A stretch of 64,000 bases of DNA from Leptobrachium leishanense (GCA_009667805.1 CM019065.1:150200101-150264100), one strand, 5' to 3'; positions 14,150 through 25,225 are shown, numbered from the stretch's first letter. Made by a program: numbers and translations. The notes: generated by a model from the sequence alone, not told the origin.

Positions 14150-14808
14150 TGTCATATCCCTGTCCCCAGTGCGCCGGGCCCCTCCAGAGTTCGCCGCTCG
14201 AGACGCCTACATAGAGCCATTAATGTGCAGCCCATTGCCGGAGTGAGCCTGCTTGCGGAGCCCTTCGCACATGCGCGATCGGAACCTACACGAACTCTAG
14301 CCGCGGGTTCTACTGCGCATGCGCGCTTGCCTCTGGGAACCCTTCCCTGGCGTCTGACGTCACAGACACGCACCTAAGAGCGCCAAACTATAAAACCCCA
14401 GTTACCATATGCGACAGTGTTCTAGTATCGTTAGGATTTCTCAAAAGCTATTTACCAGAGACTTTCACCTACCAAAGACCCGGAATACAACTTGACTACC
14501 CACCTGCGAATCCCCTTTAATCTGTACTGCGAATCTTGTACTATTGGCTTTGACCCGGCTTGCCTCCTGACTTATGCATCCTTGATTATCCCTTCGACTG
14601 TACTGCGAATATTGGACTATTAATACTGACCTGGCTTACCTCCTGACTTCTGCATCCTTGATTATCCCTTTAACTGTACCGCAAATCCTGGGCTATTAAC
14701 AACGCCGAACCAGCTGAATTCTGCTTCCTGGTTGCCGTGTACCAAGGTCGTGCTGCATCTGCTATTGGGTTCTACGAACAGTAAATTCAATCCTTTCATT
14801 ATCTAACA
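14150..14808 (+). mobile_element. Solo LTR, 659 bp
   Basis: Starts TGTCATATCC and ends ATCTAACA (TG...CA), with a 5-bp duplication CATAG on each side (14145-14149 and 14809-14813). It contains a CRE-like TGACGTCA and a TATA box, giving + orientation. No internal retroviral sequence remains, so two LTRs have recombined. Confidence 0.9.
14355..14397 (+). promoter_or_regulatory. LTR core promoter: CRE-like site and TATA box
   Basis: TGACGTCA at 14355-14362 is followed by CTATAAAACC at 14388-14397. The spacing fits a pol II promoter inside the solo LTR, driving + strand transcription. Confidence 0.6.
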
Positions 14809-15835
14809 CATAGTAACAAAAGTGGGGGTCATCTCAAGGGGGGGTGCAGGGTCTCAGAGGGGGTTGACAAGGCAGCCAGCAATGCGGGAAGTGTGGGCTG
14901 CAAAGGGGGGGGGTCCGAGCAAATCCCATTAGCCAGTGTCCACAAGGAGCACAAGGTCCGTGGCACCCGCAGGAATGAAGGAGTCGGGATGCGCCATGTC
15001 TCCGGGAATATGGGCAGAGTGAAAAACCCGCAGTCCAAATATACGGCGAGCACCGGCACCCTCTCCAACATCCGGATCTCCGCACAGCAGGAAATGTAGC
15101 AGGGATCATCTTGGCGGGCCGGGTTCCAGAGACGCCGCAGTGGACACAGGAGAACTCAGTTCACACTCCCAGCTCCGGTCCAGGACGGCCAGAAGCACCA
15201 TCGGACCAGCAGCCACCTGATGGAGAGGCAGCACACAGACATCGGGCAGGTTAGTATCCTCAGGTAAAGAGATACTCTCCGGGGGCATAAAGGTCGACCG
15301 GAGCAGTCCACCATCAGCAGGTCACTGCAGCGTATGCACAGGGACACCCCTCCTGGGGCTCCACAACTCCCTCCAGCTCGACCGAGTAGAACACCTCTCC
15401 GGCTCCGGGCACCAGCATCGCTGCATCCAAAAGGTCGGATGGTGTCTCCTGAGGACGTCCACCAGGGGGGTGATCTCCAATTTCCTCGACAGGAAACACG
15501 ACCTCACTAGGCCGCAAAGATAGCTGCTGGCCGACTGCAAAAACAGGCCCGAGACGGCTTCCATCTCAGTCGCAGGGCCGGAGGGGGGACCAAAACAGGC
15601 TCCAGCGTGCTCCACCCGATGGTCGACGGCAGGGAGGCAAAAGGTAGAGACTCCTCGACCCATAATCACCACAAATTGTATACTCAGCAAGGGAAGGATC
15701 GGAGCTCCACAAGAACACGTCTAGTCTTGCCTGCCATCGGCCATTCCCCCATTTCACAATATTTAAAGTGGCAAAACTGCAAGGTGAAAAATAAATTGAT
15801 AGCCCAGCAGTTACTATAGCCGAGCTGGAGAACTT

Positions 15836-16480
15836 TTCCAGATAAGCTTTATTTATGCTTATCAGAGATGGCTCTAGAATCAGTGAGGCCTTAGGCAATC
15901 CAGAAAAAGGAGGCACCGCTTGATGGTTTAATTTGGTCCCAATACATTTTATTTAAGAAGACTCACACAACTCTATAAATTGATGAGAATATGTAAATGA
16001 AGGAGCGTATTTCTGTGGAATGTCAGTTTGCTCACATATTCAGAGGTGTATTTCATAGGGTGTTGATGTTTGTTAGAGCAGTGTGTGTGTGTTCATAGGT
16101 ATTCGGGGGGAGATATATACTAGACCATGGGTCAGCAGCCTAGGCCCTCCAGATGTTTTGAAACTACATCTCCCATGATGCTCAGCCTCTCATTAGGCGT
16201 GTCAGTGTGTGGTGCCTTGCATACAGGGTTCACCTGATGGTATTGGAAGTTACCAAATCACAGGCGATCGTGACACATAAGAAATATGTAAATTTTCTAC
16301 TGTTTGATTCAGAAAATCACTCTTACAGACCATGTGTCGCAAAAAAATGTGTCATTAAATTTCAATTCCCATTCTCCTCAAATCACATTAGTAATCAACC
16401 CTAAAGGTTTCAGCCTATATGAGGGAGATGCAGCTTATTCTATGGAGAAAATTTGTAGCACTGTGATACCTTTTTATTTG
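15836..16480. other. Interspersed repeat fragments, no gene
   Basis: 16140-16195 holds a fragment with GCCCTCCAGATGTTTTG and CATCTCCCATGATGCTCAGC. This is the internal sequence of the hAT-like MITE at 56541-56808. The remainder contains GT-rich and AT-rich sequence without recognisable coding features. Confidence 0.4.
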
Positions 16481-16488
16481 CTTTTTCA

Positions 16489-17049
16489 TAGGGTTGCACC
16501 GATACTAGTACTCCTGCAGTACCCCCGATATTTCCCCCGATACCGGAAGCCGGCATGGGGGCCTTCCAACGAGCGCACTGCAAAGACTTTACCGGCATCG
16601 CTGAGGAAGGTGTGAACGTGGAGAGCTCCAGGTGCCAGGTGAGCTGGGGGGCATATCCACGAGCTGGGGGGCATATCCACGAGCTGGGGGGTAAATCCAC
16701 GAGCTGGGGTAAATCCATGAGCTGGGGGGCATAATCCATGAGCTGGGGGAAAATCCATGAGCTGGGGCATATCCATGAGCTGGGGGCAATATCTATGAGA
16801 GCTGGGGGCATATCCATGAGAGCTGGGGCATGATCCATGAAAGCTGGGGGGCATATCCATGAGCTGGGGGGCATATCTATGAGAGCTGGGGGTATATACA
16901 TGTGAGCTGGGGGCATTTTTATATGAGGTCTGTTCTTATTGGAAAGCGTTCACATGACATAAAATAAAAGTATCGGTACTCGGTATCTACTTGAAAAAAA
17001 GTATCGGTACTCGTACTTGGTCTTAAAAAGTGGTATCGGCACATCCCTA
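16489..17049. mobile_element. Non-autonomous hAT-type element, 561 bp
   Basis: Begins TAGGGTTGCACCGATACTAG and ends with the inverted form GGTATCGGCACATCCCTA. The flanks are identical 8-bp duplications CTTTTTCA (16481-16488 and 17050-17057). The interior is mainly a minisatellite and no transposase is present. Related ends occur at 47905-48901 and 56239-57098. Confidence 0.92.
16637..16915 (+). repeat. Minisatellite, ~20-bp unit
   Basis: About 13 copies of a GAGCTGGGGGGCATATCCAT-like unit with G-run length variation. It lies inside the hAT-type element and explains the long Pro-rich minus-strand ORFs here. Confidence 0.92.
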
Positions 17050-17339
17050 CTTTTTCATTAACTCCTAATCTGCTCTCTAATGGCATTGCTTGGTTGACTT
17101 CCCACTGTTTTCTTGACACTCACACCACTGCCTTTGGTATGAGGAAACATGAGAGTTCATGTAAGCAGATGCTTTTTCTCTTCAGTGAAGATTTTGCAGT
17201 GTAGTGTACCCATGAATTGAATAACACTGCTTGCACCAGCATCTTGGTGCCAAAAGCTGTAAGCAGTCTGCACTGACAGGGTTAGTGCAGGTGGTTTTTT
17301 ATACATGTTTTCAAAAATGTTTATTGCACAAATGGTATG

Positions 17340-17430
17340 TCAACTCACAGTAATGTGCAGCGTGTATGAGCCTATCACAGAGCTCCACATCTATAAAACT
17401 CACAGTAATATGCACTATGTATGTGTGCAG
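17340..17430 (+). repeat. Dispersed AATAAAACTCACAGTAATGTGC-type repeat, ~1.5 units
   Basis: Contains ACTCACAGTAATGTGCAG, GTGTATGAGC and CACAGAGCTCCACA, the unit arrayed at 28030-28530. Confidence 0.75.
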
Positions 17431-17535
17431 TGGCGACTCTAGGAACAATATTTAGTGGAGGGGCACATAGTATACCGCAGTCAAAACTGGGGAGGCACTA
17501 ATAATTTTCACTACTAAATCATACCACTGAATAAA

Positions 17536-18599
17536 ACTATCACCTGGTGTGAGCTAAAACACCATCACTAAAGGAAAAATTTAGCGCGAGTCGCTAAAAC
17601 GTAGTGCCTGATGACCTACTAACAGATCACCTTGTCTGCGGTAGTCCATGAACAAGGTCGTTTAGCGCACGCTAGGGAAACTAATGCAGTTGTGTACAGG
17701 GTAGAACTGTTTTTTTTTCCAGTGCAGAGTGCTGGGCCATACCTATCCCCCGCCCTCACAAGCTTGAATATGAACACATCCAGTGAATAACCTCACACCC
17801 CTGCATTATTAAAATCCTCCACGGTGGCCGTATCATCCATGTTTTAATGCACACATATATTAATTAAGGCTGCTGGGCATTGCATGATAAATGCCACCCA
17901 ATCATTACACTGCATTTAATAGATTAAAAAGGAAGGCCAGGTGAGCCACAATAATTCCCTGCTGCAGCATATAAATAATACATGTTTCATGGCAAGACTT
18001 ATTCATGTGTCCCTTTAAACATAGTCCAAATGGTCACCCTAATAATCAACCGCTTCGATACTATGAATAACCCCCAGCATAAAATGTTTAAAATTAGCCA
18101 ATATATTAGAATTAGAATATATGTGGATAAAGGATTCATTTATAATAGAGCCTACTGCAACAGCTGCGACATTGCTGACCAGATCCATTACCATGGTGTA
18201 TGGGGCAAAGAGAACACCGGTGCTGCATCCCTTCACATTGCCTGTTAATTGCCTGTTAATTTTGGGTGAGGACCTGTTTTTTCTGTCTTTTTGGAGTTAG
18301 CACCAGGGTTGAGCAGTAGATAAAATGTTGCAATTAGCGCCCCTCAAAAAATTTGCGCCGGCACCAAGTGATCTGTTAGCTGCAAAAGCGCTAGAGATCT
18401 CTAGTGCTCCCCATGTTAAGTATAGGACGCGGAAAGTACAGTAAGCTCGCGTTATGAATCTCTAATAGCAACGCGCTAAGTGATTTTTCCCTTTTGTAGC
18501 GGGAGGCAAACGATCTGTTGCTCCGGCGCTAGACCCAATTAACCTGGCGCTAATGCAAAACCATGCCGACGCTAGGGTTAGCTCACACCAGGTAATAGT
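17536..18599. mobile_element. TIR DNA element, 1064 bp, no transposase
   Basis: The left end ACTATCACCTGGTGTGAGCT matches the complement of the right end at 18578-18599 with one mismatch over 22 bp. Both subterminal zones carry TTAGCG/CGCTAA motifs (17580-17690 and 18340-18590). No clear target duplication was found, so the superfamily is open. Confidence 0.72.
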
Positions 18600-18858
18600 G
18601 CTCTAAATAAGTATATATAAATAAGATTCCAAAATCTCAGAGTAATGTGATGCAATGATACCTTTTTATTGTACTAACCGGATACTTAAATTCAATATTT
18701 TATTTGTCGCAATTTGTCAGTTTTCGCTGAATGTCTGATTGCTGCTTCAGTGACTCCACTTTTAGCAAATTACAGTGACCATTCGCTAAATAGGGAATTC
18801 ACCTTATTTTCGGCTAAATAAATTCCCAGAATTAGACCCTTTAGATTCTAACTTCCAT

Positions 18859-19546
18859 TGTAGGCGGACAAAAACAGATTCACTTTCAGAACGGCGCCGG
18901 ACCAGACACAAGCAAGGATTGTCCAAACACGAGTCTCTTCAGGAAAGGCAAATATTTATTGTGTCGTCACACAAGTGCTCACACAGGATTGAATCGCAAA
19001 GAGTGAGCCCTCCCTTTCACCCGTGCAAGGGATCTTATACCCAAAAATACATGATTAGGTACATCCCAGTTAGCCCACCTCCCAATGACACTTTATTCCA
19101 CCCCACGTGGGTTAATACCTCCCATCATTAGCCCAAACACAAAAAACATTCCACATATAACTATAAATTGATACATTTCTCGTTAGTTTGACAGTCTGTG
19201 ATTTGTTATGCTGTCTTTCTCAGGGCAGTACCTCCCTCCCTATCGGCTATGTTTATTCAGATAGCCTGGGGCCTGGTCTGTTCTCTATGTTTTCTTTGTT
19301 CCTCCGCACATCTCAATAACCTTGCCTCATTCATAAATCTTCCTGTCTCTCCGTGCCAAGAGCCGGCCGGATTCTGCCTGGTTTTATTGCTAGCTTTCTA
19401 ATCTGCCACGCATTCTTGGAATTCTATGTAAGCTCTACTTCGCACATCTAGTAAAAATCTATTCTATTTACTGGTGAACCAATATTCTGAACAAGATGGC
19501 TGCCTGGCTCATAGTAACAACCATCCTTCAGCCTGATTCTCCTTCA
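18859..19546 (-). repeat. ERV 3' LTR
   Basis: 688 bp, starting (minus strand) TGAAGGAGAATCAGG and ending CCGCCTACA. It aligns without gaps to 26762-27449. An AATAAA lies near its 3' end on the minus strand (around 18955). Confidence 0.95.
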
Positions 19547-19595
19547 TTCCCCCTTGGCTCAAGTGTCAGGATCTCTTTCCTGGCACTTGTAGCCA

Positions 19596-21411
19596 TTACA
19601 CTCCACTATTCTGAAACTCTGCATACTGGGGGGGCTCTCCATTCACTGGGAACATTCCCTGTGGAATTATCAATGGTATCTTCTGTGTTTGTGTGGGTGT
19701 CAGTGCTGTCTTGCACAGTGGCCATGTGCATAGCCCTATGCGGTATATCAGTATCCCTATGATCAAGATCACCACTATCATGAGTATCATGGATCCAATC
19801 CGTGAGATAAATCTCAAGATGGAACCAAACCATTCTCCCATTGCTCCAAACCCACGGAGCGGATTCCAGCCTTCGGCAGCAATCCTCCTGGCTATACCCT
19901 GCAACTGTGCTACCTTCTCTTGGTGATCTTGAATTACCTGGTAATAGTCTGGGACTTCGTGTGTAGTGTTTCTGATGAAGGTGCAACATTCATAGTGCAT
20001 TGTCATTTCACACAATCCATTCAAGGCCGCACTGATCTGCTCAAGCGCCATTTCATGTATCATTTGCACCTTTCGTAACTCACGCATTTCCAGATTCAGC
20101 AGCTGGATATCCATACTGGTCCTATTCAGAATCTCATCCATCAGATTGACATAGCTATTCAATCTCCTCATCATCTCTCCTCCCCATCCAGTCCATGCTG
20201 GCAACCATGCCCATATTCGATCCATCTTCGCAAACAATTCTCTCTTCGGTCTTTCAAACACCAGTGGGTACCTAGGGGTAGTTCTGTGTCTGTGTTTGTG
20301 TCTTCTCCCCTTAGTCTCTGGATTGGGACCAGCTTAGCCAAATAACACATTCCCGTTATTGTTGGTGGTACCCATGTGTAACACACCCTTTCACAGCACA
20401 CTTGGTACCCTCCTTCCACTATAAATGGTGATGAATATAATATTCCCTTTGATATCTCTATCGCAAATTTTCTCAGCCGTCTCATCATATCCACTGCACC
20501 CTGCCTCCCATTGGTCACATTCCCAATCACCGCCTCTTGGTCTCTAGTGAATTGCCTGCATCGTATATATAAATAATTCGCCTTTTGTTCTGTCTTGAAT
20601 ATGTAAATGTATGATGTCCAGTTGAACTGACTTGAGTTACATAACCCACCCTCGTTATTTGTTTCTTTATCTGGTCCTAGTTGAAAACACCATTCTGGTG
20701 GATACACTGGTCCTATTATGGGGTACCCGGGACTGACTGATTCTGTCTTTTCCTTGGTGCGTCGACAGCATGTATTGTGACATTCCCTGATACAAACATA
20801 CTCCAATTCATTGGAACAGAGGCAAATGGTATATGAATTGTCTCTGGGTGCAGTCTACTACACACCCAACATGCGGTTTGCCCAGACTTTTTAGCATAGT
20901 CATATTTGAATTGCACAAGTAATTGTCCTCTTGGCAATATCTCGGATGATACTTCTCGTTTTTGTCTCCACATGGTACGGTTCTCCATCACCGGGTGCGT
21001 ACCATTCCAGATATGGGAAATATCCACTTCCCCAGCGGTGCTTGTACAATTGGGGCATGCTCCACGTGAGAGTCCATAAATCAGATTAGCAAGATATAAA
21101 ATCAGCACCACAAATGCCCCGAATGTCAGAATTCCTTGGACGATTCTTTTCACAGTCACATAAACCCAATCCCTCCCCACCGGAATTTCAAAAGTAAAAA
21201 ACATTTCTGGATAATCAAGGGCGGGGGCCGGGCCCCTAAAAAGCACCCTGTGGTTATCCCCCGTTGGCGGGTGGTCAGGGCCTGTGCCCATCAAAACACC
21301 CACTTGTTGATCCTCTGTATTATCTGGGTTAGGATCATTTAGATGCTCATGGCTGTGGTCTTTGTCAGCTTCAGCCTCAGCGGGTTGGTCTCGTTGGTAA
21401 CGACCTTCCAT
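19596..21411 (-). pseudogene. env: ERV envelope glycoprotein gene (env), frameshifted
   Basis: Three overlapping open segments follow one another. The first (from 21411) has an ~90-residue polar leader and a hydrophobic signal or anchor segment at residues ~91-113. It then has N-glycosylation sites and a CWVC motif (residues 181-184), the CXXC of gammaretrovirus-type surface subunits. A frame change near 20740 leads to a Cys-rich middle segment. Another near 20255 leads to the transmembrane subunit: a heptad-rich helix (~35-80), a C-X7-CC motif (Cys 84, 92 and 93) and a hydrophobic span (~155-175) with a cytoplasmic tail. The start overlaps the integrase end by 73 bp, usual for gammaretroviruses. 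I could not identify the surface/transmembrane cleavage site. With two frame breaks no full envelope protein is made. Confidence 0.85.
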
Positions 21412-21984
21412 GCTGGTTCAGGACTGGCTGCAGCTGCTTTCACTCTGGAGTGATGTATCCACGGGACCACCTCGGCAACCTTTACTGCTGTGGGGGTTGA
21501 TAACAGGACAAGATAAGGACCTCTCCATTTTGGACCTAGTGGATCATTTTTCCACTCTTTTACCCATACTGAGTCACCCGGACAATACTTATGCAGTGAA
21601 GGATACAGAAAATGCGGTATATTATCCCCCACCCAAATATTTAATTTCTGCATTGATTTACCCAGCATTACTACCTGATCATTTAGTCTAGTTTCTCCCA
21701 ATGCCCGAAGGTCCCCCTTAGTCCATTAATCAGAGGGGTTGGCTGTCCAAACATAAGTTCGTACGGACTTAGCTTCAATTGGGGGGTTGGTCTGCACCTA
21801 ATGTGCAAAAGGACTATCGGCAGCAAGTCCAACCAGCTCAATAACGTCTCTTGGCACAGTTTGGACATCAAAGTCTTTAGGGTACGGTTCATTCTTTCAA
21901 CTTTTCCCGAACTTTGGGGCCTGTAGGCGGTATGTAGCTTCCAGGTGATGCCCAGTAGCCGGGCAAGTTGTTGCAAACAGTTCT
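21339..21984 (-). pseudogene. ERV integrase remnant
   Basis: Only the back of integrase is present. The end of the catalytic core shows [11 protein letters not shown] and VERMNRTL, the Glu being the third DDE acidic residue. A C-terminal domain follows with KYCPGDSVWVKEW and GPKWRGPYLVLL. The zinc-binding domain and the first two catalytic Asp residues are absent; the OGFr domain stands where they should be. A frame change lies near 21700. The fragment is in a different frame from the preceding RNase H-OGFr ORF, so it is not made by simple read-through. It cannot function as integrase. Confidence 0.87.
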
Positions 21985-23966
21985 GGATACTTTTGGAAAT
22001 AGTATCGCCATGCGAAAAATAACAAATCTTGTCTGTCTTGTGAATCTCTTACTGCTGGTATGAAAAAGTTCATTGCACTCTTCTTCATTCTTGGCAGTCT
22101 GTTCTTGATAAGGATCTCCTTGAGGAAGAACCTCACCAGTGGGACTTGATATTCTTCTGCTCCCAATTCTCCCAGACTGTGCAGTATTCGTGTGATTCGT
22201 AGATTATTGTGAGGATTGATTGTCAAATTTTCAAAACGTGACGCGAAATTTTCTGCTCGTTCAACTTCAGTTGTTTCTTTGTCTTCCTCCTCCCCCACTA
22301 TTTTTACGCCGAAGAATTTCAGCATCATCTTGTAGGCTCTGCGCAGTCTTTGCTGGACTTCTGAGGTGTTAACCATTAGGCGTGTCTCTTGCGGATTTAG
22401 GGGAGTAGAGTAGAAATTTCGGCCTTGTGTCCAAGTTGGGAAAAGCCATTGGATATAATCATGATTGAGTTCTAACAGTTCATAATCATCTTGCCATTTG
22501 TGCCGTATTATTTCAATGAACTCGCCGTGGGGTTCAAACTTATTCAAATTCATATAGAACTCGTAATTTGGCATGGAAGGTTGAGGTTCTTGCTTGCAGA
22601 TCAGTACTTTAGCTTGATCTTCTGTTGGCGGTGGCGGTTTTGCAGCTGCTTTTGCGGCCTGGTCCGCGCGTCTGTTACCTTTTGGAATTTCGTCATGGCC
22701 TTTTTGGTGGCCACGACAGTGCATGATGCTGACAGCACTTGGTTTCCATACTGCTTCCAGGAGGGCCGCGATTTCAGCCGCATATTTGATTTGTTGTCCT
22801 GAAGACGTAAGTAGGCCTCTCTCTTTGTAGAGTGCACCATGTGCATGGACTGTCATGAAGGCGTACTTGGAATCTGTGTAGATATTTACTCTTTTGCCTT
22901 CAGAGATTTCAAGGGCTCTGGTTAAAGCTGTTATTTCGGCCAATTGTGCAGATGTATGGCCTGGCAGTGGCTTTGCTTCGATGACTTCTTCTGTTGAGAC
23001 TACTGCATAGCCGGAGACTTTCTTCCCATCATCCATGTAGCTGCTACCATCAGTGAATAGCTGTAGATCGTATTTGTCTAGGGGTACGTCTTGCAAATCC
23101 GGCCTGCTACTGAACACTTCTTCCATGACTTGGAGGCATTCATGATCTGGATCCTCTTCACAGTCAGGCAGTAGAGTAGCAGGGTTTAAGGTAGCGATGA
23201 GGTCCAAATGAACCCGTGGATTTTGACACATCATGGCTTGGTACTTCGTCATCCGGCTGTTGCTGAACCAGTAACCTCCTTTGACATTCAGCAGAGCCTT
23301 GACAGCGTGGGGCACCTTGACATGAAGAACTTGTCCAAGGGTCAGCTTGTCTGCTTCTGCTATCAGCATTGCGGTGGCAGCCACTGCTTTCAGGCATGGG
23401 GGTAGGCCGCAGGCCACAGGGTCGAGTTGCTTGGAGAGGTAGGCCACAGGCCTCAGCCATAAGCCAAAGGTCTGGACCAATACCCCTGTCGCTGTTTGAT
23501 TGTGTTCATGTACGAACAGCTGGAAAGGCTTGCTATGATCTGGCAGGCCCAGTGCAGGAGCTTCCATCAGCAGAGTCTTTAATTTCAGGAACGCTGCGGT
23601 TTGCTCTTCTTCCCAATGAAAGGGGTCTAGTTCTCCCCCCTTGGTGGCTTGATGAAGCGGCTTGGCAATATCGGCGAAGTTGGGGATCCACAGGCGGCAG
23701 AAGCCTGCAGCTCCCAAGAACTCACGGACTTGTCTCCTGGTCTTTGGTTGGGGTATGCGGCACACTGCTTCTTTCCTTTCTGCCCCCAGTGCACGATTGG
23801 TACCTGTTAACTGGAATCCCAGGTATTTTACACTCTGTTTACATATTTGTGCTTTCTTTTTAGACACTCTGTAACCTGCTTGGCTTAGCAGATATAGCAA
23901 AGCTTTTGTGGCGGATAAACAGTCTTTTTTTCTGTGGGGGAAGCCAGTGTAATTAATCATCAACAT
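21897..23966 (-). CDS. RT C-terminus / RNase H fused to OGFr domain
   Basis: This single 689-codon open frame begins just after the RT active-site motif and shows three parts. Residues 1-295 are RT thumb and connection ([39 protein letters not shown]). Residues ~298-445 are RNase H with all four acidic residues in place: Asp306 (FTDGSS), Glu344 (QLAEIT), Asp365 (YTDSKYAF) and Asp435 (RRADQAAK). Residues ~465-661 match the opioid growth factor receptor conserved domain. The frame then runs 28 codons out of phase through integrase sequence to a stop. The nominal Met is not a natural start, since upstream pol is in the same frame across a TAG. No stop occurs in 2 kb although the rest of the virus is badly broken. 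Confidence 0.88.
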   Translation of the reverse strand: MLMINYTGFPHRKKDCLSATKALLYLLSQAGYRVSKKKAQICKQSVKYLGFQLTGTNRALGAERKEAVCRIPQPKTRRQVREFLGAAGFCRLWIPNFADIAKPLHQATKGGELDPFHWEEEQTAAFLKLKTLLMEAPALGLPDHSKPFQLFVHEHNQTATGVLVQTFGLWLRPVAYLSKQLDPVACGLPPCLKAVAATAMLIAEADKLTLGQVLHVKVPHAVKALLNVKGGYWFSNSRMTKYQAMMCQNPRVHLDLIATLNPATLLPDCEEDPDHECLQVMEEVFSSRPDLQDVPLDKYDLQLFTDGSSYMDDGKKVSGYAVVSTEEVIEAKPLPGHTSAQLAEITALTRALEISEGKRVNIYTDSKYAFMTVHAHGALYKERGLLTSSGQQIKYAAEIAALLEAVWKPSAVSIMHCRGHQKGHDEIPKGNRRADQAAKAAAKPPPPTEDQAKVLICKQEPQPSMPNYEFYMNLNKFEPHGEFIEIIRHKWQDDYELLELNHDYIQWLFPTWTQGRNFYSTPLNPQETRLMVNTSEVQQRLRRAYKMMLKFFGVKIVGEEEDKETTEVERAENFASRFENLTINPHNNLRITRILHSLGELGAEEYQVPLVRFFLKEILIKNRLPRMKKSAMNFFIPAVRDSQDRQDLLFFAWRYYFQKYPELFATTCPATGHHLEATYRLQAPKFGKS
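21984..22574 (-). other. Captured opioid growth factor receptor (OGFr) conserved domain
   Basis: This segment of about 197 codons has the signature OGFr blocks in order: [75 protein letters not shown] and RSAMNFF. In vertebrates the domain occurs in OGFR (Met-enkephalin-binding, nuclear-envelope-associated, growth-inhibiting) and OGFRL1. Here it is uninterrupted by introns, so it came from a spliced RNA. It is in frame after RNase H and abuts truncated integrase at about 21984. I cannot tell from memory whether OGFR or OGFRL1 is the donor. The function of the viral copy is unknown. Confidence 0.9.
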
Positions 23967-24500
23967 ATTGTAGTAACACTACTTTGTCTGGCCGACTGTG
24001 GCCTCGTTGACAGCTCGTAAATCTTGGACAGGGCAATACTCTTGTGTCCCTTCTTTCAGGACTGGCAGTAGGGGTGTGTTCCATGGTGACACGCAGAATT
24101 TTAATATTCCGTGATCTTTAAATCTCTGTAAATATATCTGTATATTCTGCTTGGCTTTCTGTGGGATATAATATTGTCTTAGAGCCACCGGTGTTGCGCC
24201 GGGCTTTAATTCAACTAATCTGGGCGGGTTTTCCTCCCCCCACCTCAGGAATTCCAAGGAGTAGTGCGTGCGGATCCGGCGTGGCAGACAGAGTAGGTGC
24301 CGTGCGCCATTCTTCCTCCTTTGACATAACTGCTGCGATTTTCACAGGTTGGGGGTTGTGCGGGCTGGCTGGATTATGCTGCCGAGCAAAACTGCTATCC
24401 TCCGGCAGGTCTAATTGAGCGTGACCCCCGGGAAAAAAACATAATTTGGGCTTGCAATTTGCAAAAGATATCCCGCCCCAGGAGCTGGATGGGACATTCG
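23956..24500 (-). pseudogene. ERV protease end and RT N-terminal part, with internal deletion
   Basis: Near 24467-24485 the minus strand encodes LLGRD, the conserved motif near the C-terminus of retroviral protease. The RT start follows in another frame: LKPGATPVALRQYY, then SPWNTPLLPVLKEG and QDLRAVNE (ORF 23979-24257). After a TAG the sequence jumps to the active-site YVDD at 23956-23967, which is itself out of frame with what follows. The fingers and palm sequence normally between these blocks (very roughly 80-100 codons) is missing. Reverse transcriptase from this locus would be inactive. Confidence 0.85.
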
Positions 24501-24504
24501 GGCA

Positions 24505-25225
24505 TATACATATACACATTGTGTAAATAATATTCTCAGAGAACTTTTCCCGTAGCCCAAAACAGACTCTTAATACCACATCAAAAAAATAAATAAAAAT
24601 AAATCATTCCATTGTCATAAGACCACTCCAAACATCTCATAACAATAAAATAACCATTCCATCAAAAATTAAACAAAAACATACCTTTTAAAACCAGTAA
24701 AGAAAAATTACTTTAATTATTTCTCGAATTATTTTTTTTTCTTTTAATATTAATTTTCTAACCGTTTCATATATTTCAATTTAATTTTAGCTCTGAACAA
24801 AACTAAAACTTTCGGAATAATATTAACACAAAATATAAACATATATCTTGCACTCAACAGACTTCATACAAATATTCTATTGTAACATACATTAAAATTA
24901 GCCAAGCATAGTAATCCTTTTTCCCTATTTCTCTTTACTTTGAATTCGCTGCACAGATACACAAAGGGTTATTCTTTCCAGCTATGTAAGAGCAAAGAAA
25001 AACAAAGTGACGCGCCCTCCCCTCTTCCCCCTCGCAAACAGTTTGTCAGAAAGGAGGGGGCTTATACACCAGGGACGAAACTCAATCTCACTACCTCTCA
25101 GTCCTTCTTACTTTTAATTGAACAGTTTAATGATCAATTATAAACACAATCGGACAAAATCAGTCCGAATCACACACACAAGCCATACAGCACCGCAATC
25201 ATCTCACTCCATAAAATATTAATTA
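24505..25225 (-). other. AT-rich non-coding stretch in place of capsid and nucleocapsid
   Basis: Between the matrix-like Gag segment and protease, about 700 bp are strongly AT-rich with no Gag-like frame, no major homology region and no CCHC knuckle. Flanking viral DNA is far more GC-rich. Its origin is not recognisable. Confidence 0.6.

Larger units (their letters stand above)
13570..15835 (-). other. Minus-strand retroposed sequence, identity unknown
   Basis: Read on the minus strand, this ends (13570-13615) in AATAAA followed by an A-rich tail with AAT repeats, as a retrotransposed transcript would. GC-rich sequence with several overlapping open stretches lies upstream (about 14830-15690). 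A solo LTR later inserted at 14150-14808. No reverse transcriptase, Gag or recognisable host domain is visible. It could be a processed pseudogene or the 5' region of a LINE. I do not assign a function. Confidence 0.3.

Noticed and set aside
15314..15916. Overlapping minus ORFs of 60-120 codons
   Set aside because: No family resemblance was found. Kept only as part of an unidentified retroposed sequence.
16440..16916. Three overlapping minus-strand ORFs with repeated Met-Pro-Pro and Ser-Trp-Ile motifs
   Set aside because: Translation of the 20-bp minisatellite inside a non-autonomous hAT-type element.
18919..19401. ORFs repeated identically at 26822-27304
   Set aside because: They are the two LTR copies read in the non-coding direction.
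21984..22574. OGFr segment as an exon of a host gene or a plain processed pseudogene
   Set aside because: It is in frame with RNase H on the provirus strand, lies inside the LTR-bounded unit, and has no poly-A or own target duplication. Integrase sequence resumes at its end.
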